21,565 bases of DNA from JANPJV01 sp031425695 (GTDB taxonomy: Bacteria; Pseudomonadota; Gammaproteobacteria; Xanthomonadales; SZUA-5): assembly GCA_031425695.1 (NCBI GenBank), contig JANPJV010000118.1, forward strand, positions 1 through 21,565. The letters are read 5' to 3'. A program made the position numbers and the translations under genes. Position 1 is the stretch's first letter, and each line of letters starts with the position of its first letter. The notes under the pieces are model-generated. The model did no database searches and was not told the origin of the DNA. It saw only the letters and a program-made list of their open reading frames with translations. Positions 8,301-16,746 of this stretch are shown here, piece by piece.

Positions 8301-9538
8301 CACGCCATCCCCTGCCTGCCAGCTCGCAACTTCATGCGTTCCGAAATGAGCGCGAGATAGCGCTCCAGATGCACCGCCAGGGTCCACTGCTGAAGCGCGA
8401 ACTGGCGCCCGCGGGTCCCTAGTTCGATACGCAGCGCCGGATCACCGAGAAGTTTCTCCATGGCCACGCGGCACTGTACCTTCGTGTCGAACGCGATGCC
8501 GCCGCCGCTGGCGTCCAGCAACTCCGCGATGGCACCGATGCGACGGCCAATCACCGGTGTGCCATGCGCCAGCGCCTCGGCGGCAATCAGGGCAAAGGTC
8601 TCGAAGCACAGGGAGGGCACGAGGACGGCGATGGCCTGTCGATAGTGAATGCCGATGGCCTGTGGATGCATCGCACCCAGGAACTTCACGTGAGGCGAGT
8701 CCTTCGCGGCTGCGCGCAACTCGGGTTCGTAGGCGCCGGCGCCCACGATGAGCAGGTCTGCCGCGCGATAGTCGTCGAAGATCGCCAGGAGATCCTGCAC
8801 ACCCTTGAGTTTTTCCAAGCGGCCCACGTAGAGAAAAAAGGGTCGTTCCGGGTCGGGCAAGCGAGCGGCAAGCTCGGCATCGGAAGGAACCGGTACGAAG
8901 TGCGGAATCACCTGCATGTGTCCGGAAATCCCGTCCTGCTGATGGCGTTCGAGTGCGAACTGGCTGGGCATGATGAGCGCATCCAATTCGGTAAGACACG
9001 CGCGCAGCAAGCCGGTGCTTCGCCACCACTGAGGGGGACGTCCGCTCCGGAGTGTGCAGCGTATGCACTCGCGCGACGTGCACGCCTCGCGGTTGAACTT
9101 GAAGAGCACGTGCGTGGGGCACACCAACCAGTATTCGTGCGTCGTATGCAGCTTGACCGCATGGCCCAGCCGCAGCAAGGCCGGCGCGCCCATCAACGAC
9201 ACATTGTGGTAGTGAATCACGTCGTACTCATGCGCGGAAAAATGTGCCTCCAGCGTCTCCCCATAGGCGGCCGGACGCCCCAGCTGATGCACACTCAGCG
9301 TGGACCAACGTGGCGACGCGGTCGCCAGCGGAAAGCGCGTGACCTTGGGGTGATGGGTAAACCCGACGTCCGGCTGCGGCATGGCCTTCAACCCGAACGC
9401 GTCGAGCGAATACAGCACATGCACAGAGTGCCCGAGGGAGGCCAGTGCTTCAGCCAGGCGATATACGAACACCGCATCTCCGCCAAAGTGATGTGGCGGA
9501 TAGAAGGTGCTCACCAGGCAGAAACGTAACTTGAGCAC
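8300..9538 (-). CDS. GT4 family glycosyltransferase with four-cysteine cluster
   Basis: This GT-B fold, retaining glycosyltransferase has 412 residues. The GTG start (9538-9536) shares its first G with the TAG stop of the preceding gene. The N-terminal domain opens with the FYPPHHFGGD motif (12-21) usual for the family. The nucleotide-sugar side has the EX7E pair Glu313/Glu321 in ETFALIAAE and the YVGRLEKLKG strand-loop near 237-246. Between the domains, Cys140, Cys153, Cys158 and Cys161 form a cluster that may bind zinc, as in some GT4 members with the WLVCP motif. It likely adds one sugar to a lipid-linked oligosaccharide at the inner face of the membrane. Donor and acceptor are not predictable. 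Confidence 0.9.
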   Translation of the reverse strand: MLKLRFCLVSTFYPPHHFGGDAVFVYRLAEALASLGHSVHVLYSLDAFGLKAMPQPDVGFTHHPKVTRFPLATASPRWSTLSVHQLGRPAAYGETLEAHFSAHEYDVIHYHNVSLMGAPALLRLGHAVKLHTTHEYWLVCPTHVLFKFNREACTSRECIRCTLRSGRPPQWWRSTGLLRACLTELDALIMPSQFALERHQQDGISGHMQVIPHFVPVPSDAELAARLPDPERPFFLYVGRLEKLKGVQDLLAIFDDYRAADLLIVGAGAYEPELRAAAKDSPHVKFLGAMHPQAIGIHYRQAIAVLVPSLCFETFALIAAEALAHGTPVIGRRIGAIAELLDASGGGIAFDTKVQCRVAMEKLLGDPALRIELGTRGRQFALQQWTLAVHLERYLALISERMKLRAGRQGMA

Positions 9539-10773
9539 TATGGCCTACGCCCCCGCGGTCGCCCGCGCGTCGTCGCCGTGGCGGCTTCCCCGAGGATGCG
9601 CATCATCGTGCGGGCTCCGGCGTGCCACGAGTAATCCGCGGTCCGCAGCAGGCCGCGCTCCCGCTGGGCCAGCCGGAGCGGCGCGTCCCCTAGCAAGCGG
9701 TCGATCGCTCGCGCCATCTGAGCGGGGGACGACGGGTCGAACAGCAAGCCGGCGTCGCCCACGATCTCTGGCAGCGAATAACGGTTGCTCACGGCCACCG
9801 GCAGTCCACAGGCCATGGCTTCGAGCACGGGCAGTCCGAATCCTTCACTGAAGGACGGCAGCACGAGCATCGTCGCCGAGTTGTACAGCAGCACCAGGTC
9901 ATCGTCGTCTACGAATCCGGTAAACGTGACGCGCTCCCCCAGACCAAGCTCTGCCACCAGTGATACCAGCTCCGCATGGCAGCTGAGAAAACTGTCCCGC
10001 GTGAAATCACCCACCAGCGCCAGATGCCAGGGCGACGCAGCATCAGTGCCCGCAGACAGTTTCATGGCGCGCAACAGGCCGTCGAGATTCTTGTGCGGGC
10101 TGATGCCACCGACATATAAAATCAGCGGCCGGTCGAGCGGCAGCCCATGGCGTTGTCGCGCATGTGCAACCGCCGCTGCTCGTTCAACCGTGTCCGGCAT
10201 CGGACGGAACAGCGTATCCGTGCCCTCGCTGACCAGATCGATGGCCGACTCCGGGTAGTCAAAGGCCTTGGCGATCTGTAGCCGCGCATCGGAGGAAACC
10301 GTCACCAGCCGGTCCGTCTGGTAAAGCGCCATGGCCGACTTGATCCGCCAGAGCGTGCGGGGCGCGAAGCGTGGGAAAATCAACTCGGGATGGTTCTCTG
10401 CCGACGCATCGTGGAACACCATGACCGTGCGCGTGCGGCCCCACAGGGGAAAGTAGGAATAGTTGGTCGGAAAGAGGAAAACGTCGGCGTTGACCTCGGA
10501 GACCGCGCGTCCCATGCGCAGCAAATCCAGCGGGCTGCGCGCACCATCCGCGGCCGCGGCCACCGCGGGTTGCGCACTCGTGGCCACGACTTTGAGCGTC
10601 GCTCCTGGAGGAAATGTTCCCCCGGCCGTTCCCTCGGCTTCCGTTTGCCGATCGACCACCAGCACGAACTCGTGCTGCGGGAAGTCCGCCACCATGGCGT
10701 TTACCAGGCCGCGGGTGAAGCGACCATAACCGCGCCGGTTCGCCCAGGTGCAGGCTTCGATCGCTACTTTCAT
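9538..10773 (-). CDS. GT4 family glycosyltransferase
   Basis: This 411-residue GT-B glycosyltransferase starts at an ATG (10773-10771) that overlaps the upstream TGA as ATGA. The donor domain has GGISPHKN (222-229) and the EX7E pair Glu310/Glu318 in EGFGLPVLE. HDAS at 121-124 lies in the acceptor domain. The pattern resembles mannosyl- and rhamnosyltransferases of O-antigen and exopolysaccharide clusters (WbaZ/WbdB-like), but sugar specificity is uncertain. The last dozen residues are Arg/Pro-rich and probably disordered. It is only distantly similar to the next gene in the operon, so the two GT4 enzymes probably make different linkages. Confidence 0.9.
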   Translation of the reverse strand: MKVAIEACTWANRRGYGRFTRGLVNAMVADFPQHEFVLVVDRQTEAEGTAGGTFPPGATLKVVATSAQPAVAAAADGARSPLDLLRMGRAVSEVNADVFLFPTNYSYFPLWGRTRTVMVFHDASAENHPELIFPRFAPRTLWRIKSAMALYQTDRLVTVSSDARLQIAKAFDYPESAIDLVSEGTDTLFRPMPDTVERAAAVAHARQRHGLPLDRPLILYVGGISPHKNLDGLLRAMKLSAGTDAASPWHLALVGDFTRDSFLSCHAELVSLVAELGLGERVTFTGFVDDDDLVLLYNSATMLVLPSFSEGFGLPVLEAMACGLPVAVSNRYSLPEIVGDAGLLFDPSSPAQMARAIDRLLGDAPLRLAQRERGLLRTADYSWHAGARTMMRILGEAATATTRGRPRGRRP

Positions 10774-11693
10774 GTCCCGTTCCCGCCAGCCGGTTCAACG
10801 CGGAGCGCATTTGCGTATCCCACCAATTCGCCCACTGACCAAGCACCCAGAATGGGAACGAAATAGCCAATGCCACGCACCAGGTGCGCCGCGTGTTCAG
10901 GCGCCTGCGCCAGCACGTGGCGCGCAATGCGCACGAACAATACGAGCGGGACCGCTGGCGACGCCAGCAACCACGCGAACCGCATTACCAACGGCAGCTT
11001 CCGCGCTCGGTATTGCGCGAAATGCCGGCCACCCTGGTACTGGTGCGCCATGGCCTGGGACAAGCTCATCGGCAGGTGTGCAGCCACCCAGACGCCAGGC
11101 ACCATGCAGGCCGCGTGTCCGTCAGCGCCGAGCGCGTCGTTGACTTCGTTTTCCGATAACGCATGTTCCCAGACAGCACGGCAGCCGAGGAGCAAAGCAC
11201 GGTCATACGCCACATTGACGCCACTCACCGCCCGCACCGGCCCCGCCGCCATCGGCGGCATGTACACGCCGTATTCGACAAAATAAAGCGCCCAGTCGAA
11301 CGCGCGCCGAACCAGCCCGTTGGCAACCGGCCCGCCAATGATCCCGTGGCCGGAGGTGTGCGCCTGTACGAGTGCGTCGGCCCAGGCGGGTCCCACGGTG
11401 ACATGATCTTCGATGAAGGCGACCAGGTCGCCGCGTGCACGGGCGGCGCCGACGGCGCGCAGGCGCAGCACCGAGGCGCCAGGCAGGCTCTCGCCACTGA
11501 CCTGCGGCCAACCCGCGCACATGCGTTCCAGGGTCGTGGCGGAAAGGCTGGTGACCACGATGATTTCCGTGCTGATCGCGACGCGCTCGCGTTGCGCGTG
11601 AACGCTATCCAGGCAGCGCAACAGCAGGGCTTCATTGCCCCACGATGCAATGACCACGGAAAGCTGCGGCGTGTCCTCGCGCGGTGACGTCAT
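10770..11693 (-). CDS. GT2-like glycosyltransferase with C-terminal membrane segments, first of a tandem pair
   Basis: The chosen ATG at 11693 overlaps the upstream stop as ATGA and gives 307 residues; an upstream codon at 11729 would add 12 residues. The GT-A fold starts with LSVVIASWGN (11-20). In place of a plain DxD it has EDH at 95-97 in a FIEDHV strand. A shared block with DWA, EY, GP and a VNVAYDRALLL stretch runs from about 133 to 168. Hydrophobic segments near 235-260 and 275-297 suggest membrane attachment. It is clearly paralogous to the gene immediately upstream. It probably transfers a sugar at the cytoplasmic face of the membrane. Confidence 0.85.
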   Translation of the reverse strand: MTSPREDTPQLSVVIASWGNEALLLRCLDSVHAQRERVAISTEIIVVTSLSATTLERMCAGWPQVSGESLPGASVLRLRAVGAARARGDLVAFIEDHVTVGPAWADALVQAHTSGHGIIGGPVANGLVRRAFDWALYFVEYGVYMPPMAAGPVRAVSGVNVAYDRALLLGCRAVWEHALSENEVNDALGADGHAACMVPGVWVAAHLPMSLSQAMAHQYQGGRHFAQYRARKLPLVMRFAWLLASPAVPLVLFVRIARHVLAQAPEHAAHLVRGIGYFVPILGAWSVGELVGYANALRVEPAGGNGT

Positions 11694-12601
11694 TTGACTT
11701 TCGCCAGCGCGCCGGCGTCGCCAAACCACGCCCCGGCCATTTCACCGAGGCCCCAGGACGTCACAAACAACATGAGCAATGGCAGCGAACGCAGCAACTC
11801 GCGCCGGTGCAGACGACTCCTCCACACGCGCGACACGACGCGCGTGTACAACACCGGCGGCAATGCGGCTGCGGCCGCGCCGTACAACACCCGCCGGATC
11901 ACGCCCGCCATGCCCCGATGGCTGTTCACCCGATCCGCAGCAAACGCGCGCGCATACAAGAATCGCTGAGCCGCGTACTCGCCGACGGTGTAGTGCTTTT
12001 TGTGCCGGACCACGATGTCGGGTGCGCACCAGAGCACCACGCCGCGCTGCTGCATGGCGTCGTGCAGCACGTTTTCCCAGCGACCGGCCAGCAGGGTGTC
12101 GCGACATTCGGCGAGCAGGGCTCGCTCATAGGAGGTGTTGTTGCCCATCAACCAGTCCGCAGGGCCGGGCGTGAGCGGCAGATACACGTGGCTGTACTCG
12201 CACAGGAAGGCCGCCCAATCGACCGTGCGCTCCGTGGCCCCATTCACCACGGTTCCACCGACTACCCGCACGTCGCCGCTGCGCGCGCTCAGCATTTGCT
12301 GCGCCCATCCAGGCGGCACCAGCACATGGTCCTCGATCACCGCCACCGTGGGCGCGGTGGCGCGGTCAAAAGCGAGCGCCCGCATGCGCGGAATCGAAGT
12401 GAGCGTCGACACCGGCAACATCTGCGCCCACGGGAATCGATCTGCCAGGGGGCCACGCACGAGTGCACCGCAGCGTTCCGGCACGATCACTTCGAGCGCG
12501 ACGGTCGAGCGCTCCCGTTCCAGCGCCCGCAGGCAACCCTCCAGATCCTCCCATCCGTTGACCGAGGGCACGACCACCGACAGGCTCGGCGCGCCTACCA
12601 C
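11690..12601 (-). CDS. GT2-like glycosyltransferase, second of a tandem pair
   Basis: The 303-residue protein starts at a GTG (12601-12599) that overlaps the upstream gene by seven bases, with GAGGA lying just before it inside that gene. The GT-A core opens with LSVVVPSVNG (7-16), and EDH at 90-92 takes the usual metal-binding position. The block DWAAFLCEY...LPLTPGP (128-146) and the GNNTSYERALL stretch (153-163) align with the neighbour's equivalent region, showing an old tandem duplication. The C-terminal part (about 225-290) is hydrophobic and probably membrane-associated. The pair may act in successive or alternative steps of one glycan. Confidence 0.85.
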   Translation of the reverse strand: MVGAPSLSVVVPSVNGWEDLEGCLRALERERSTVALEVIVPERCGALVRGPLADRFPWAQMLPVSTLTSIPRMRALAFDRATAPTVAVIEDHVLVPPGWAQQMLSARSGDVRVVGGTVVNGATERTVDWAAFLCEYSHVYLPLTPGPADWLMGNNTSYERALLAECRDTLLAGRWENVLHDAMQQRGVVLWCAPDIVVRHKKHYTVGEYAAQRFLYARAFAADRVNSHRGMAGVIRRVLYGAAAAALPPVLYTRVVSRVWRSRLHRRELLRSLPLLMLFVTSWGLGEMAGAWFGDAGALAKVK

Positions 12602-13602
12602 GAGGCATCCTCGGCACTCATGGCAATCAGCAGGTCGCGCACCACTGCGATATCCAGCACTTCGTCGGGCAGGATCGGACTGGCACCTTGGTCGCCCATC
12701 GCGCGATACATCTGGCGCACCAGCTCATTGAGCCCCGGGTACGCAGGTTCTGCGCGCAAGCCTCGGCGCGCCAGATTGGACGCGGCCGCGATCAGCGACT
12801 TGCCCGCCACCCGAAACGGTCGCGCGGTCTTGGCCGCGCGCGACACTTTCGCCGAATCGATCACGCAATAGCCGTGAAAGAGATCCACGAAGGCCGATGC
12901 GCGTTCGCCCAGCAAGCGCATCTCGGCGAAGGTGGGACGCGTTGCCATGGAAATGAGGTAGGCGACCGACATGGCCGGAATGTGAGCGTGCACCCGCCAT
13001 TCCCCGTCGCGCAGCTTGGCCACGCGCCAGCTCGCGTCGCGCAGCGACACGCCGAGCACGGCACGCGTGAGGGCCAGGCAATGTGGCAGGAAGTCCGCCA
13101 CCACCGAATCAGGGTGAAATCCGGTGCCCTGCACGCCAGCCGAAGCCAGGTTCACGTCGAGGTGCAGCAATCGCCCAAGCTCACTGCGGCGTGCCAGGAG
13201 CTCGCTTACCCCATGCTGGAAGGGAAACTGATGCACCGGCACCAACATGCGGCCTTGCGACAGCGCCAGCGCCAGCAGCAACTCCGTTTCCCCGGCGGTC
13301 GGGGTGATCGGTTTCTCCGCCAGCACGTGACAGCGACCCTCGAGTGCCTCGCGGATCAGCGCAACATGACTGGCGAGCGGCGTGCAGACATGCACCACGT
13401 CAGGCGACCGTGCTTGTAGCGCGGTGGAGAGGTCGAGGTACGTGCTCGCCCCTTGGCACTCCCGCGCCAGTTGCGCGGCGCGCGCCGCATCGGTGTCGAC
13501 CACTCCGGCAATTGCACCGCCACTGCGTCGGATGGCGTGCGCATGCCACCGCCCCATCAGGCCGGCACCCACCACGACTGCCTTGACGCGCGCAGCGCTC
13601 AC
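12595..13602 (-). CDS. Gfo/Idh/MocA family NAD(P)-dependent oxidoreductase
   Basis: This 335-residue dehydrogenase starts at a GTG (13602-13600) five bases after the preceding stop. The N-terminal Rossmann fold has GAGLMG at 12-17. AEKPIT contains the family Glu96-Lys97-Pro98, where Lys is the catalytic residue. A DFLPH motif gives Asp170 and His174, matching the usual DxxxH of the substrate domain. Family members oxidise or reduce sugar or inositol hydroxyls, often as one half of an oxidation/aminotransfer or epimerisation route. Its gene is second in the operon beside another member of the family. A role in making an unusual sugar for the downstream glycosyltransferases is inferred from context. 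Confidence 0.9.
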   Translation of the reverse strand: MSAARVKAVVVGAGLMGRWHAHAIRRSGGAIAGVVDTDAARAAQLARECQGASTYLDLSTALQARSPDVVHVCTPLASHVALIREALEGRCHVLAEKPITPTAGETELLLALALSQGRMLVPVHQFPFQHGVSELLARRSELGRLLHLDVNLASAGVQGTGFHPDSVVADFLPHCLALTRAVLGVSLRDASWRVAKLRDGEWRVHAHIPAMSVAYLISMATRPTFAEMRLLGERASAFVDLFHGYCVIDSAKVSRAAKTARPFRVAGKSLIAAASNLARRGLRAEPAYPGLNELVRQMYRAMGDQGASPILPDEVLDIAVVRDLLIAMSAEDASW

Positions 13603-13607
13603 GTTCG

Positions 13608-14702
13608 CTATCCCAACCGCAGGTCGCGCAGCTTTGCCACGAGCGTGTCGTCAATCGTTACGCGCGCTCCCGTAGCCGCCGCGTGATATGCAGCCGCAAT
13701 CACTGCAATCACGTCGCGACCCGATTCACCGCTGACCGGCGGCTCGACGCCATTCTGGAATGCCGCAAACGTTTGTTTGAACAGCTCCCGCGTCGCCACC
13801 ATATTGGGTTCGCGTGGATTGCGTGCCAACTGCGAGCGACGCGCTCCCACCTCGCGCCAGGCCAGGCCGGCGATGCCATATTCGAATCGCACATGCGGGC
13901 GCGAGCTACGAAACAGCCCCGCGCTTACGCGCGCACGGCCGCCAAATGAGGCGCGCAGAGAGGCTCGATCGGTGTCGGCGCGCAATTCGAGATATTGCTT
14001 TGCTCCTTTGCTGAGCCGGTTCTGCACCAGCGTGGCCAGGCGACCGCGGCTGAATTGAAAGGTCACGGTGACCACGGCGTCGGAGTCACGCTCGAGTGCA
14101 CCGCCAGGGCATGTCCACGCCTGTACCGCCTGCGGCTTCTCGCCGAACAATGCCATGAGCAGGTCCACCAGGTGCACGCCTGCCTCAAACAGCGTGCGTT
14201 GCAGCATCTCGCCGCGCCAACCGGGCTCTGACCACGGGGGCAAATCGATCAACTGCCACACTTGCGCGAAATTCAACGCGCCTGTCGCTCCGCTGCTCAC
14301 CGCATCGCGAACCGCCCTGAAGATGGGCATCTCGCGAAATTCGTGGTTGAGCGCAATGCGTTTCCCGGCTGCACGCGCCGCCGCGAGCACCTGGTCAGCC
14401 TCGGCAATGCTCGACACAAACGGTTTCTCACACAGCACATGCGCGCCCGCAGCAAGAGCGCGCAGGCACAGCCCGGCATGGCTCCCGGGCGGCGTGCCAA
14501 CGCACACCACGTCTGGTCTTGCCCGTTCCAGCATCTCATCGAGATGCTCGAATACCGGCACCTTGAATACGGCCTGCGCGCGATCGCGCCGGTCGCGATC
14601 AAGATCTACGGCCCCGACGACGCTACAGTCGGGCAACCCTGCGAGCGCCGGCAAGTGCAACTTAAAACCGGCGTCGCCAAGCCCCACTACGGCCACTCTC
14701 AT
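13608..14702 (-). CDS. Gfo/Idh/MocA family NAD(P)-dependent oxidoreductase, first gene of leftward operon
   Basis: The ATG at 14702 gives 364 residues and begins directly with the Rossmann strand MRVAVVGLGDAG. The open frame extends 146 codons further upstream, but that part is low-complexity and shows no domain. Family motifs are GLGDAG (7-12), CEKPF with Glu92-Lys93-Pro94, and FEAGVHLVD with His177 as the expected catalytic His. It differs from its neighbour throughout and is about 30 residues longer, so the two are not a recent duplication. It probably acts on a nucleotide sugar or inositol-like substrate in the cytoplasm. Its start lies 274 bases from the divergent gene at 14977, so the leftward operon promoter should lie in that gap. 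Confidence 0.9.
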   Translation of the reverse strand: MRVAVVGLGDAGFKLHLPALAGLPDCSVVGAVDLDRDRRDRAQAVFKVPVFEHLDEMLERARPDVVCVGTPPGSHAGLCLRALAAGAHVLCEKPFVSSIAEADQVLAAARAAGKRIALNHEFREMPIFRAVRDAVSSGATGALNFAQVWQLIDLPPWSEPGWRGEMLQRTLFEAGVHLVDLLMALFGEKPQAVQAWTCPGGALERDSDAVVTVTFQFSRGRLATLVQNRLSKGAKQYLELRADTDRASLRASFGGRARVSAGLFRSSRPHVRFEYGIAGLAWREVGARRSQLARNPREPNMVATRELFKQTFAAFQNGVEPPVSGESGRDVIAVIAAAYHAAATGARVTIDDTLVAKLRDLRLG

Positions 14703-14976
14703 CGAGTGTTTCTGCTCAACCACATTGTCATCGGGCACCTGGGATAAGGGCGCCGCCCCGCTGGTTCCAGCGTGCGCAGCGCAAAAGCTTCGGCGCAACG
14801 TCAATCTGTGCGTCGTCCGGTGACGCGATCGTAGCGGGTGGCGTTGATCGGATGGTACTGGCTTTTGAAGGCGCGGCCGAGGGACCGCAGGCGCGCTGGG
14901 CGCGCGGGTATGATCGTGAGGCAAAGTCTCCCCCCGAAACGAACCTGCGCATGCTCGCTGAGACGACAACAGACGC
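14703..14976. promoter_or_regulatory. Divergent intergenic region controlling two operons
   Basis: This 274-base gap separates the 5' ends of the leftward seven-gene operon and the rightward operon, so it should hold both promoters. TATGAT at 14909-14914 is a fair rightward -10, 62 bases from the ATG at 14977, but no matching -35 is seen. GCTGG-TT-CCAGC (14760-14771) and GCGCGC-TGG-GCGCGC (14891-14905) are symmetric and could be protein sites or hairpins. I see no convincing leftward promoter box. Confidence 0.45.
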
Positions 14977-16746
14977 ATGACCAGGCCCAGGCCCAGGCAA
15001 TGGTGTGTGCTCGGAGGTATTGCGTTGGTCTTGCTGGGCCTGCTCTTGCCCCGGGACTGGTATGACGCGCTGCCGAAGTTCGAGAACCAGCCTGCGCTGC
15101 CGGTGAAGGGCGTGACGCTTTTGCAGATCGCGCTGGTCATGGAGGGTCTGGCGCTGGCGTGGCTGGCCGTGCGCTTTCAAGGCTTTGCGCGATTGCGACC
15201 GGGCGAGCGGCTTGCCGCACTCGCAACCGACACATCCGACGGGATTTCAGCGGGCGCGGCGCGGTGGCTGCTCGCTGCCGTCGTCGCCTTGGCCGTGGGA
15301 CTGCGGGCCATTGGTCTCGACGCGGATCTCTGGCTCGACGAGATTACCCCGGTCCTGGCGTATGGCGAGATGCCGGTGTTGTCGGTCGTCACCAGCTATA
15401 CCGGCTCGAACAACCACCTGCTCAACACCCTGCTGCTGAAGCTCTCGCTTGCGCTCTTCGGCACCCAGGAGTGGGCGGTGCGGCTGCCGGCGGCGATATT
15501 CGGTGTTTTGACCATCCCAGCGATGTATGGCGTCGCCCGTCTGGCGATGTCGCGGGCGGGCAGCCTGTGCGCGGCCTTGCTGCTGGCGGTTTCGTATCAC
15601 CACGTCTTCTTCTCGCAAAATGCTCGAGGTTATTCCGCCTACCTGCTGTTTTCGCTACTGGCGTGCGGATTGCTCGTGAAGGCGCTGCAGGAAGATCGCG
15701 CCCGCCATTGGGTGCTGTATGTGGCCGCGATGTTCCTGGGTTTCGCATCCATGCTGACCCACGGGTTCGTGTTCGCCGCACATATCCTGGTTGGAGCCCT
15801 CGCGCTGGTGGTCGTCAGCCGCGGCGGCTCCTCTCCCTGGCCGCTCGCACGTCGGCTGGCTACGGTGTTCTCGGTAACAGCAACGCTGGTGCTGACGCTT
15901 TACATCACCATCGTGCCGCAGCTGCATGCCTACACGACGGTGGTCTACAGCGACCCGGCCACCGGCTTTTCGCCATTCACCAAGGAATTCTGGGTTGAAC
16001 TCGCACGCGGCCTTTCCGCTGGGCTCGGCCCGGCGGTCCTTCTCGCCGCGATTCCCATGTCGATCGTCGGCGCGGTGGGATTTGCCATTCTGCTGCGACG
16101 CCACTGGACCCTGGTGCTCGCGCTGTTGCTGCCTGGCATGCTGACGGCGTGCCTGCTGGTGGCAGGAGGCCTGAGCTTCTCGCCACGCTTTTTCCTGATC
16201 ATGCTGCTGCTCGGCATCCTGGTCGTGGTTCAGGGCACTTTTAGTGCCAGCGCGGCGATCGCTGGGCGCTTCGCCCCGGGTCAATCGTCCCGCGCTCCCC
16301 GCGCGGCCGTCGCGTTCGGACTGGCCGCAAGCGCGCTCTCGGTAGCCTCGCTGAAGCACTATTACGAGGTTCCCAAGCAGCCGTATCGGGCCTCCCTTGA
16401 ATTCATTGCGGCACAACGCGAAGCCGGCGAGTCGGTCATTGCCATTCACCTGATGGAAAAGGGCTACCAGTTCTACGCCGAACGCTCCGGCCTCATCGAG
16501 GGCGTGGACTGGCATTCTGTGCGATCGCTGGCGGCGCTTGACGCCGTGTCAGCGGCGCACCCCGCACGATCCAGTCTGTTGGTCACCACTTTTCCGCGTG
16601 CACTTCGTCTCAGCCATCCCGACCTTTTCGCGCGGTTGACGAATCGCGCGCGGGAGATGAAGACGTTCCCGGCTACCATCGGCGATGGCGCAATCACGGT
16701 TTGGCGCTATCCAAGTCCTTCTGCAAACCTGCTGGGGGAGCGATGA
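14977..16746 (+). CDS. GT-C (GT39/PMT-like) membrane glycosyltransferase
   Basis: The ATG at 14977 gives a 589-residue polytopic membrane protein with helices near 10-24, 46-66, 96-112 and then about eight more to residue 450. The first large outer loop has the GT-C signature WLDE with Asp121-Glu122, followed by SNNHLLNT (144-151), which also recurs in this fold. The C-terminal 140 residues are soluble and probably periplasmic. Such enzymes take a sugar from a polyprenyl-phosphate donor and transfer it to a lipid, glycan or protein. The stop overlaps the next start as ATGA, and that next gene encodes a GtrB/ArnC-like donor synthase, which fits the usual donor-maker and transferase pair. It is a different subtype from the GT-C at 4365-6320. 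Confidence 0.88.
   Translation: MTRPRPRQWCVLGGIALVLLGLLLPRDWYDALPKFENQPALPVKGVTLLQIALVMEGLALAWLAVRFQGFARLRPGERLAALATDTSDGISAGAARWLLAAVVALAVGLRAIGLDADLWLDEITPVLAYGEMPVLSVVTSYTGSNNHLLNTLLLKLSLALFGTQEWAVRLPAAIFGVLTIPAMYGVARLAMSRAGSLCAALLLAVSYHHVFFSQNARGYSAYLLFSLLACGLLVKALQEDRARHWVLYVAAMFLGFASMLTHGFVFAAHILVGALALVVVSRGGSSPWPLARRLATVFSVTATLVLTLYITIVPQLHAYTTVVYSDPATGFSPFTKEFWVELARGLSAGLGPAVLLAAIPMSIVGAVGFAILLRRHWTLVLALLLPGMLTACLLVAGGLSFSPRFFLIMLLLGILVVVQGTFSASAAIAGRFAPGQSSRAPRAAVAFGLAASALSVASLKHYYEVPKQPYRASLEFIAAQREAGESVIAIHLMEKGYQFYAERSGLIEGVDWHSVRSLAALDAVSAAHPARSSLLVTTFPRALRLSHPDLFARLTNRAREMKTFPATIGDGAITVWRYPSPSANLLGER

Noticed and set aside
8564..9529. 321-codon plus-strand open frame antisense to the GT4 gene
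   Set aside because: It is rich in Arg, Gln and His with no domain, and the opposite frame is an intact GT4 enzyme.
13608..15140. Extended 510-residue version of the first Gfo/Idh/MocA gene
   Set aside because: The extra 146 residues are Arg/Pro/Ser-rich without a domain and would run past the start of the divergent GT-C gene. The Rossmann fold begins at the ATG at 14702.
15655..16515. 286-codon minus-strand open frame inside the GT-C gene
   Set aside because: It is antisense to a clear membrane glycosyltransferase, is very rich in His, Gln and Arg, and has no domain. It is a shadow of GC-rich codon bias.
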